Source: Lentzea sp. NBRC 105346
Lineage (GTDB): Bacteria; Actinomycetota; Actinomycetes; Mycobacteriales; Pseudonocardiaceae
DNA length: 64,000 nucleotides
Reading direction: 5' to 3'
Assembly (NCBI RefSeq): GCF_030269605.1
Contig: NZ_BSTQ01000016.1
Coordinates: 62,001-126,000 of the forward strand
The stretch's first letter is position 1; every line of letters begins with the position of its first letter. A program made the translations under genes and the position numbers. Positions 57,852 to 64,000 of the stretch are shown one piece after another. The notes under the pieces are model-generated. The model was not told the DNA's origin. It worked only from the letters and a program-made list of their open reading frames with translations, and made no database searches.

Positions 57852-57881
57852 CACTGTCAGGCTTGGCTCGTCCTGACAGTG
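57852..57881. promoter_or_regulatory. Inverted repeat upstream of tRNA-Asn
   Basis: CACTGTCAGG and its complement form a perfect ten-base stem with a ten-base spacer, 14 bases upstream of the tRNA 5' end. It overlaps the probable tRNA promoter, so it may be an operator or a promoter-associated structure. Confidence 0.4.
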
Positions 57882-57977
57882 GGTAACTCTAGCGCATGCC
57901 GGAAACGGGTTCTGTAGGGACCCCCCTAGTAGGGGCAGGATGAACCCTGACCAGGCACGACGAAGGGAGACCGGGAG

Positions 57978-58199
57978 ATGAAGGGCATCTTGATCGGCGC
58001 GGCCATCGGCTACGTGCTCGGCGCCAAGGCCGGTCGGGAGCGGTACGACCAGATCGTTCGGGCCTACCACAGGATTGTGGAAAGTCCGGCGGTGCGTAAG
58101 GCGGCGGGGACCGCCAAGGACAAGGTGGCCGACACCATCCCGTGGATGCACCAGCACAACGGGCAGGAGCGGCGGGATCCGGTCATTCCGTCGGCGTGA
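57978..58199 (+). CDS. YtxH-like small protein
   Basis: A 73-residue protein: MKGILIGAAIGYVLGAKAGRERYDQIVRAYHRI with one hydrophobic N-terminal helix followed by an amphipathic helix (SPAVRKAAGTAKDKVADTI), a layout of YtxH-type stress-related membrane-associated proteins. GGGAG precedes the ATG. Its 3' end overlaps the convergent MOSC gene by 17 bases. Confidence 0.75.
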   Translation: MKGILIGAAIGYVLGAKAGRERYDQIVRAYHRIVESPAVRKAAGTAKDKVADTIPWMHQHNGQERRDPVIPSA

Positions 58200-58809
58200 C
58201 GGGGTCGCCCACCGAGATCACGGCTGGTCGCAGCACTTTCGCGTAGACGCCGAACTTGGGTGCCGCGCGCAGGTACGAGCCGATCATCACGCAACGGACG
58301 GCGGGGCCGACTACAGCCAGTTCAGCCTCGCCGACGATCAGTCTGCGGCCGATCCACCCGTCCTCGACCCTCGCGGAACCCGGTGCGTCTACGACCAGGT
58401 TCGGCCGGAAGATCGCCCAGTCCGGTGCGGAGATCCAGCGCAGCGACGCCGTGGTGACGAGGTGGATCGGCTGGTCGTCCATGTGAGGGATGTCGCCCTC
58501 CGGGGCGACGGTGACCGGTTGGTCCACAACGGACGACACGGCGGCGTCGAGCGGGGCGCCCAGGGGCAGCGTCACGCCTGACGGGAGCGTTACCAGCGGG
58601 GCGCCGCCGGCCATGCGCGCGGACATCTCCTGCAGGCGCGGCATGCGCACGAAACGGCGCGTGGTCTTGCCCGAACCGAAGCGGCTCGCCGGGGTGCGCA
58701 ACGCCCAGTAGCGGTCGTGCACCACGCCGCGCTGGTCGAGCTCGACAGAGGCGAGATCCTCGCCCAGCAACGACTTCACCGGATACCTGGCGCACGCGAC
58801 GACCCTCAT
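58183..58809 (-). CDS. MOSC domain protein
   Basis: A 208-residue protein with an N-terminal MOSC beta-barrel (VACARYPVKSLLGEDLASVELDQRGVVHDRYWALR) and the C-terminal MOSC domain (IFRPNLVVDAP, WIGRRLIVGEAELAVVGPAVRCVMI) containing the conserved Cys. MOSC proteins handle molybdenum cofactor sulfur or N-hydroxylated substrates. ATG overlaps the stop of the tam-like gene (ATGA), so both are cotranslated. Confidence 0.9.
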   Translation of the reverse strand: MRVVACARYPVKSLLGEDLASVELDQRGVVHDRYWALRTPASRFGSGKTTRRFVRMPRLQEMSARMAGGAPLVTLPSGVTLPLGAPLDAAVSSVVDQPVTVAPEGDIPHMDDQPIHLVTTASLRWISAPDWAIFRPNLVVDAPGSARVEDGWIGRRLIVGEAELAVVGPAVRCVMIGSYLRAAPKFGVYAKVLRPAVISVGDPVTPTE

Positions 58810-59531
58810 CGGATGTGCGCCACGACGAAGATGCGGCGGAACGGGAACCACGTCGTGCCGTCTGGGCGCATGGGGTAGGCCTCGCGCAGCAACGGCGCCA
58901 GCGCGCCAAGGAAGTCTTTCCACTCGGCATCGTCGAGCGCGGCCCGCACGGGCCGCAGGGCGGTGCCCTTGATCCATTCGAGCACGGGGTCGGGGCCGGA
59001 CAGCCGTTGCACGTAGGTGGTTTCCCAGGCGTCGACCTCGTGCGACGACAACAGGTCGGCGTACTCGACCGGCGACAGCACCGGCGAGTCGCGGGCCAGC
59101 TCGGGCACCAGCGACCGCACCAGGGCGTGCGACTGGCCGTCGAAGTTGCCCGGCACCTGCATCGCCAGCCAGGCGCCCGGCGACAAAGCAGACGCCCACG
59201 ACGCCAGCAGAGCAGGGTGCGACGGAACCCACTGCAGGACCGCGTTGGTGACGAGCACGTCCGTGTCCGGCTTGGGCTGCCACGTCGTGACGTCGTCGAC
59301 GACAGCGGGGACGCCCGCGGCGACCGCCGCGGACACCATCTCCGGCGACGAGTCGAAGGCCTCGACCACCGCGGAGGGCCAGCGAAGAGACAAAGCCGAG
59401 GTCAGGTGGCCCGGCCCGCAGCCGGCGTCGACCACACGGCGTGGCGACGTGGCACCCACGCGGGCGATCAGCTCGTAGAACGGCCGCGAGCGGTGGTCGG
59501 CGAACGCAAGGTACTTCCCCGGATCCCACAT
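58806..59531 (-). CDS. tam: Trans-aconitate 2-methyltransferase-like protein
   Basis: A 241-residue SAM methyltransferase: MWDPGKYLAFADHRSRPFYELIARVGA is the family start, VVDAGCGPGHLTSALSLRWPSAVVEAFDSSPEM contains the SAM motif, and FDGQSHALVRSLVPELA and AYPMRPDGTTWFPFRRIFVVAHIR fit Tam proteins, which methylate trans-aconitate to protect the citric-acid cycle. The start codon is ATG at 59531. Coupled to the MOSC gene. Confidence 0.9.
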   Translation of the reverse strand: MWDPGKYLAFADHRSRPFYELIARVGATSPRRVVDAGCGPGHLTSALSLRWPSAVVEAFDSSPEMVSAAVAAGVPAVVDDVTTWQPKPDTDVLVTNAVLQWVPSHPALLASWASALSPGAWLAMQVPGNFDGQSHALVRSLVPELARDSPVLSPVEYADLLSSHEVDAWETTYVQRLSGPDPVLEWIKGTALRPVRAALDDAEWKDFLGALAPLLREAYPMRPDGTTWFPFRRIFVVAHIR

Positions 59532-59555
59532 GCGACTAACAGTACACGCGTACTG

Positions 59556-60035
59556 CTAGCGCGACGAGGACAGTTTCGCGGCGACCGATGCCGCGATCGA
59601 ACTGACCAGGTCCATCGACGTTCCGGGATCGGGGCGGGCCTGCAGCACGATGCCGCGGCCTGGGACCTTGCGCTGCAGGAACCACACGCCGCCACCGGGC
59701 AGGTCCTGGCGGTGCCGCGACCTGATCGAACCGGTCACGCGCTCGTGCACGACCTGCGGGATGCGGCCGGGGTCAGGGAGCACGAACCGTTGCGGCGGCT
59801 GGTCTTCCAGCAGGTCGACACCGGACACCGTTGAGACGACAGTGGCCTCGACGACGGTCAGGGCGCCGCCGCTCCACGTCGCCTTGCTGATCAGGTGCCA
59901 CCCCACGCGCCGGCTGTCGGGCAGCCACAGGCCCAGCGGGGTGGCGACCACCAACCCCGAAAAAGCCAGCACGTGTTCGTCAGCTTCCAGCGTCCCGGCG
60001 AAGTCGGGGGGCAGTTTGCGCCACCACCTGAGCAC
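59556..60035 (-). CDS. Hypothetical protein downstream of dnaG
   Basis: A 159-residue soluble protein (MLRWWRKLPPDFAGTLEADEHVLAFSGLVVATPLGLWLPDSRRVGWHLISKATWSGGALTVVEATVV), mostly beta-strand in pattern. Genes of this kind follow dnaG in many actinobacteria. The GTG start is immediately next to the dnaG stop, without gap. Function unknown. Confidence 0.8.
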   Translation of the reverse strand: MLRWWRKLPPDFAGTLEADEHVLAFSGLVVATPLGLWLPDSRRVGWHLISKATWSGGALTVVEATVVSTVSGVDLLEDQPPQRFVLPDPGRIPQVVHERVTGSIRSRHRQDLPGGGVWFLQRKVPGRGIVLQARPDPGTSMDLVSSIAASVAAKLSSSR

Positions 60036-61925
60036 CTACAGTCCTCCAACCGCCTGCGAGCCGAGCGCCTTGTGGTACTCCTCCAGGGCGACGAGGTCGC
60101 CGAACAGGGCCCGGTACTCGTCGGGTTCCTGCACCGGGGAGATGCGCTGCAGCCGCGACTTGATGTCCGTGATCTGGTTGCCGACGAGCAGTTGCTGCAG
60201 CCGGGACAGCACCGAGGAGACGTAGCGGAACTCGTCACCCTCTTTGACCTGCAGCGCTTCCACGGACAGTTCAGAGAGGACGGTCCGCACGGACTGGTGC
60301 GCGCAGCGCTGCGAGACGGCATCCACAAAGGACGATCCGGAGAGGCCGGCGGACGCGCCACCGGCCGCGCGGATCGCCTGGTGCAGCTCCAGGTACGCGG
60401 GGTGCGTGAACGCCTCGTCCGGCAGCTGGTCGTAGTACGGGCCGGCGATCTCGGGCAGCTGCAGCGCGGACTTCAGCGCCTCCCGCTGGTGCCACAGGCG
60501 CGGGTCGCGCGGGTCCGGGCGTGACGGGCCGTCGACCTCGATGCCCAGGGCACCCTGGTTCGGGTCGACCACGGGACGCGGTGCGCGCGGGGCCTTGCCG
60601 CCCGAGGTCTCGCGGACGCGGCGCACGACGGCGGCCTCGTCCGGCCAGCCGACCCACCACGCCAGCTTGGTCGCGTAACCGTCCCGCTTGGCGCGGTCCT
60701 TGATCTGCGCGACGAACGGGACCATCTTCTTCAACGCCTCGACGCGGCCGTCGACCGAGTCGAGGTCGTAGCTCTGCAGCTGCGTGCGGATGGCGAACTC
60801 GATCAACGGGGTGCGCCGGGCGACCAGGTCGCGTACCGCGACCTCGCCCTTGGCCTGGCGCAGCTCGCACGGGTCCATGCCGTCCGGCGCGATCGCGATG
60901 TAGGTCTGCGCGGAGAACTGCTGTTCGCCCTCGAACGCCTTCAGCGCGGCCTTCTGCCCCGCCGCGTCGCCGTCGAAGGTGAAGATCACCTCGCCGTTCA
61001 GGTCGTCGTCGATCAACAGCCTGCGCAGCACGTTCATGTGCTCCGTGCCGAACGCCGTGCCGCACGACGCGACGGCGGTCATGACGCCGGACAGGTGCAT
61101 CGCCATCACGTCGGTGTAACCCTCGACGACGACGGCCTGGCGCCGTTTGGCGATCTCCCGCTTGGCGAGGTCGAGGCCGAACAGCACCTGCGACTTCTTG
61201 TAGATCGGGCTCTCGCTGGTGTTCAGGTACTTCGCCTGGATCGGGTCGTCGTCGAAGATCCGGCGCGCGCCGAACCCGACGACGTCGCCGCTCAGCTCCC
61301 GGATCGGCCACAGCAGCCTGCGGTGGAACCGGTCGATGGGGCCCTGACGGCCCTCCTTGGTGAGCTGCGCCTTGATCAGCTCGGTGAGCTCGAAACCACG
61401 GTTCAGCAGGTGCTTGGTCAGCTTGTCCCAGCCACCGGGCGCGAAGCCGCAGCCGAACGTCCGCGCGGCGGCCTCGTCGAACCCGCGCTCGGCGAGGAAC
61501 TCGCGGGCCTGCAACGCCTCCGGGGAGGACAGCTGCTCGGCGTAGAACTCCTGCGCCGCCTTGTGCGCCTCGAGCAGCCGCGAGCGGGTGCCGCGGTCAC
61601 GCTGGACCGACGCGCCGCCGCCCTCGTAGGTGAGCTGGATGCCCGCGCGGTCGGCCAGCCGCTCGACGGCCTCGACGAAGCCGAGGTGCTCGATCTTCAT
61701 CACGAACGCGATGACGTCGCCGCCCTCGCCGCAGCCGAAGCAGTGGAACGTGCCGTGCGTCGGCCGCACGTTGAACGAGGGGGTCTTCTCGTCGTGGAAG
61801 GGGCACAGCCCCTTCAACGCGCCGCCACCAGCGGACCGCAGCGACACGTGGTCGCCCACGACCTCGTCGATCCGGCTGCGGTCCCGCACCAGCGCGATGT
61901 CGCTTTCCCGGATACGTCCTGCCAC
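60036..61925 (-). CDS. dnaG: DNA primase DnaG
   Basis: A 629-residue primase. Zinc domain: GLCPFHDEKTPSFNVRPTHGTFHCFGCGEGGD (CHC2 type). Primase core: YLNTSESPIYKKSQVLFGLDLAKREI and VVVEGYTDVMAMHLSG plus FTFDGDAAGQKA (TOPRIM acidic residues). The C-terminal part binds DnaB helicase. The start is GTG at 61925, where MAGRIRESDIALVRDRSRIDEVVGDHV begins; longer frames lack such support. Essential for replication. Confidence 0.97.
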   Translation of the reverse strand: MAGRIRESDIALVRDRSRIDEVVGDHVSLRSAGGGALKGLCPFHDEKTPSFNVRPTHGTFHCFGCGEGGDVIAFVMKIEHLGFVEAVERLADRAGIQLTYEGGGASVQRDRGTRSRLLEAHKAAQEFYAEQLSSPEALQAREFLAERGFDEAAARTFGCGFAPGGWDKLTKHLLNRGFELTELIKAQLTKEGRQGPIDRFHRRLLWPIRELSGDVVGFGARRIFDDDPIQAKYLNTSESPIYKKSQVLFGLDLAKREIAKRRQAVVVEGYTDVMAMHLSGVMTAVASCGTAFGTEHMNVLRRLLIDDDLNGEVIFTFDGDAAGQKAALKAFEGEQQFSAQTYIAIAPDGMDPCELRQAKGEVAVRDLVARRTPLIEFAIRTQLQSYDLDSVDGRVEALKKMVPFVAQIKDRAKRDGYATKLAWWVGWPDEAAVVRRVRETSGGKAPRAPRPVVDPNQGALGIEVDGPSRPDPRDPRLWHQREALKSALQLPEIAGPYYDQLPDEAFTHPAYLELHQAIRAAGGASAGLSGSSFVDAVSQRCAHQSVRTVLSELSVEALQVKEGDEFRYVSSVLSRLQQLLVGNQITDIKSRLQRISPVQEPDEYRALFGDLVALEEYHKALGSQAVGGL

Positions 61926-61958
61926 GGACCTGAGTCTATAGCTGGCAAACTGGGGGTC

Positions 61959-62816
61959 GTGACCGCCGCCGCCTTGTTCACCGAGCACCGCTCTCACCTG
62001 ATCGGTGTGGCCTACCGGCTCACGGGCAGCGTCGCGGACGCCGAGGACGCGGTGCAGGAGGCGTGGTTCAGGTTCACCTCCGCCCAGGGCATCAAGGACG
62101 CGCGCGCCTGGCTGACGACCGTGGTCAGCCGCATCTGCCTGGACCGGCTGCGCTCGGCGGCCGTGCGTCGCGAGACCTACGTCGGGTCCTGGCTGCCGGA
62201 GCCGTTGATCACCAGCGACGACGACCCGCTCGAGGCCGTCGTGCGCGACGACGGCGTGCGGATGGCGGCGCTGGTCGTGCTCGACCGGCTGACGCCCGAG
62301 CAGCGCGTGGCGTTCGTGCTGCACGACGCGTTCTCCGTGCCGTTCGACGAGATCGCGGACGTGCTGACCGTCTCCACCGCCGCGGCGCGCCAGCACGCGT
62401 CACGTGCGCGCAAGGCCGTCGCGGAGGCCGACCCGCCGCCGCGAGCCGCCCTCGACGAGCAGCGCGAGGTGCTGGAGAAGTTCATCGCCGCGGTGTCCGC
62501 CGGCGACCTGAACGCCGTCATCGAGCTGCTGCACCCGGACGCGGTCGTGGTCGGCGACGGCGGCGGCAAGGTCCGCACCACGGTGAACGTCGTCACCGGC
62601 GCGGACAAGGTCGCCCGGTTCATCTTCGGCCTGGTCCGCAAGTACCACGGCGTGCCGCAGGCGACGCCCGCGATGGTCAACGGCGACCTGGGCCTGCTCT
62701 ACCCCGAACAGGGGGAGGTCGCCGCCCGCGTCACGACGTTCGCGGTGCGCGACGGCAAGGTCGTCGCGATCTACGACCACGCGAATCCGGACAAAATCGG
62801 ACATGTCAGATTCTGA
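61959..62816 (+). CDS. sigJ: ECF41-type RNA polymerase sigma factor (SigJ-like)
   Basis: A 285-residue sigma factor: sigma-2 (HRSHLIGVAYRLTGSVADAEDAVQEAWFRF), the ECF41 linker motif WLPEP (78-82), sigma-4 (LTPEQRVAFVLHDAFSVPFDEIADVLTVSTAAARQHASRARKAV) and a SnoaL-like C-terminal extension with DGGGK (200-204) and NPDK (near 276). The extension regulates activity in place of an anti-sigma factor. The group's usual partner, a carboxymuconolactone decarboxylase, oxidoreductase or epimerase gene, is not adjacent; the next gene encodes a Tat-exported dioxygenase-like protein. The start is GTG with GGGGG before it. Confidence 0.93.
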   Translation: MTAAALFTEHRSHLIGVAYRLTGSVADAEDAVQEAWFRFTSAQGIKDARAWLTTVVSRICLDRLRSAAVRRETYVGSWLPEPLITSDDDPLEAVVRDDGVRMAALVVLDRLTPEQRVAFVLHDAFSVPFDEIADVLTVSTAAARQHASRARKAVAEADPPPRAALDEQREVLEKFIAAVSAGDLNAVIELLHPDAVVVGDGGGKVRTTVNVVTGADKVARFIFGLVRKYHGVPQATPAMVNGDLGLLYPEQGEVAARVTTFAVRDGKVVAIYDHANPDKIGHVRF

Positions 62817-62959
62817 CAACATTCGGAGGCCGAACGGCCGATCGTTCATAACCGAACGACGTACATTGGTCTCAACATCAAGTCTCTAAGGTCATAGTCG
62901 GCCGCCTTGTTACACCCCTGATAACCCTGCCGTCGGGTGGAACACGGAGAAAACCGAAC

Positions 62960-63586
62960 ATGACCGAAGAGAACCCGTCCCGCCGCGCGTTCATCGCGAC
63001 CGGCGCGGCGGCCGTCGCACTGACGGCCGTGAGCTCGCCGATCGCCCAGAGCAAGCCGCTGGTCCTCACGCCGCAGTGCGTGGATGACGACGACACCCCG
63101 TCCAACATCGAAGGTCCCTACTTCAAGCGCAACTCCCCCGAACGCACCAACCTCCGCACCGCCGGCGTCACCGGTGTCGTGCTGAGCCTGACCGGATTCG
63201 TCTACACCCTGAAGTGCCAGCCGATCTCGCACGCCCTGCTCGATTTCTGGCAGGCCGACGACAAAGGCGCTTACGACAATTCCAGCCCGGCCTACAAGAT
63301 GCGTGGACACCAGTTCACCAACGCCTCCGGCGCCTATGTGCTGGAGACCGTGGTGCCGAAGGACTATCCCGGCCGCACGCCGCACATCCACGTCAAGGTG
63401 CAGGCGCCCCACGGCCCGATCCTCACCACGCAGCTGTTCTTCCCGGACAACCTCAAGGCCTACGGCATGAACGTCGCGGCGCTGAACCGCCGCGACCGCT
63501 TCATCGACCGTGACTGCGAGGTCGCGCTCGGCCCGCTGGTGGGCAACCGCTACACCGCGAAGTTCGACTTCGTGATCGACACCTGA
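62960..63586 (+). CDS. Tat-exported intradiol-dioxygenase-like protein
   Basis: A 208-residue protein. The N-terminus NPSRRAFIATGAAAVALTAVSSPIA is a twin-arginine signal. The body follows the intradiol ring-cleavage dioxygenase fold: IEGPYFKRNSPERTNL (first Tyr region), HALLDFWQADDKGAYDNSS, YVLETVVPKDYPGRTPHIHVKVQ (His pair) and RDRFIDRDCEVAL. The substrate is likely aromatic, but secreted members may act on lignin or plant-derived phenolics. A 143-base gap with a weak TCGTTC/GAACGA repeat separates it from sigJ. Confidence 0.85.
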   Translation: MTEENPSRRAFIATGAAAVALTAVSSPIAQSKPLVLTPQCVDDDDTPSNIEGPYFKRNSPERTNLRTAGVTGVVLSLTGFVYTLKCQPISHALLDFWQADDKGAYDNSSPAYKMRGHQFTNASGAYVLETVVPKDYPGRTPHIHVKVQAPHGPILTTQLFFPDNLKAYGMNVAALNRRDRFIDRDCEVALGPLVGNRYTAKFDFVIDT

Positions 63587-64000
63587 TCACCGGAGGAGCC
63601 CAGATAGGGCTGGCACAACACGAGCGCGTTGGCCAGCAGTGACCCGTCGACGTTCCCGCCGGACAGCACGGCCACCGTGTTGCCCGGCGGGATCTCGTCG
63701 CGGTGGAACAGGAACGCGGCGGTGCTCACCGCACCGCTGGGTTCCGCCACGAGCCGGTCGCGGGTCGCGAGCGTCCCCACGGCCCGCAGGATCTCCTCCT
63801 CGGTGACCGTGATGACGCCGTCGACCAATCGCTCGATGTGCGGCCACGTCGCGGGCGCGGTGGTCGGCGCGCGCAGTGCGTCCGCGATGGTCCGGCCGGT
63901 GGCGGCGTGCGACCACTCGACGCGCCTGCCCTCCCGCAGGCTCTGCGCGGTGTCGGCCGCGAGGATCGGTTCGACGCCGATGACCGAAGCGTTGGGTTGC
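63550..64000 (-). CDS. PLP-dependent threonine/serine dehydratase, 5' end cut by window edge
   Basis: The visible 149 C-terminal residues read SVIGVEPILAADTAQSLREGRRVEWSHAATGRTIADALRAPTTA, then DRLVAEPSGAVSTAAFLFHRDEIPPGNTVAVLSGGNVDGSLLANALVL. AEPSGAVS and VLSGGNVD are PLP-phosphate and C-terminal motifs of the threonine-dehydratase fold type II enzymes. The catalytic Lys part lies beyond the window. It converges on the dioxygenase gene with 37 bases of overlap. Confidence 0.85.
   Translation of the reverse strand, partial: QPNASVIGVEPILAADTAQSLREGRRVEWSHAATGRTIADALRAPTTAPATWPHIERLVDGVITVTEEEILRAVGTLATRDRLVAEPSGAVSTAAFLFHRDEIPPGNTVAVLSGGNVDGSLLANALVLCQPYLGSSGDQVSITKSNFAV

Overview
The window is high-GC actinobacterial DNA: GTG and TTG starts are frequent, overlaps of the ATGA/GTGA type are common, and several promoters look leaderless. 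The gene content (bacterial nitric oxide synthase, AfsR/SARP regulators, several P450s, Methyltransf_19, LCP, ECF41 sigma factor, LppA-like lipoprotein) suggests a Streptomyces-like or, more likely, a Pseudonocardiales (Lentzea/Saccharothrix type) chromosome. The taxonomic guess is inference. About 66 protein genes, two tRNA genes and one degraded tRNA-derived integration locus are described.

Layout. 0-6.3 kb: secreted S8 protease (cut by the window edge), a membrane protein, a VOC protein, a flavoprotein disulfide reductase, an 790-bp repeat-rich non-coding stretch, a TetR regulator and two membrane proteins. 6.3-14.2 kb: MarR plus HelD/HelR RNA-polymerase recycling ATPase, paired CrcB fluoride channels, a divergent MarR/MFS pair, a methyltransferase and a GGDEF protein with a degenerate EAL domain. 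14.2-19.3 kb: a tight leftward unit reading nitric oxide synthase, amino-acid permease, PntAA, PntAB, PntB. 19.4-25.8 kb: FAD monooxygenase with a divergent TetR and two palindromic operators, an ABC-F ribosome-protection protein behind a ten-residue leader peptide, a P450/ferredoxin pair, a secreted TNT-type NADase-like protein and a scramblase-like protein. 25.8-39.7 kb: two large STAND regulators (AfsR type and LuxR type), two HTH-less TPR paralogues, a P450, and a cell-surface glycan locus (inactive deacetylase fused to a GT2 synthase, tiny membrane protein, DUF6542-like protein, divergent LCP transferase). 39.7-44.1 kb: a translationally coupled secreted protein/lipoprotein/two-component operon, exonuclease III and an IclR regulator.

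44.2-48.5 kb is a candidate specialised-metabolite operon: a divergent class I terpene-cyclase-like protein followed without gaps by two cytochrome P450s, with TTA leucine codons early in the first and third genes. 49.7-56.2 kb is accessory DNA: a ScoMcrA-like HNH restriction gene, an integrase remnant, a degraded copy of the 3' half of tRNA-Met, a low-GC block with a nuclease-nSTAND ATPase (Avs-like defence candidate) and a ParB/DUF6551-like gene, ending at the intact tRNA-Met. 56.2-64 kb returns to core genes: GNAT, DUF2236, tRNA-Asn, MOSC, trans-aconitate methyltransferase-like, dnaG, ECF41 sigma factor, Tat-exported intradiol-dioxygenase-like protein and a truncated PLP dehydratase.

The most interesting parts are the terpene-cyclase-like/P450/P450 operon, the nitric-oxide-synthase/permease/transhydrogenase unit, the tRNA-Met island with its nuclease-STAND protein, and the attenuator-like leader in front of the ABC-F gene. 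All functional calls rest on reading motifs by eye; no database search was run.
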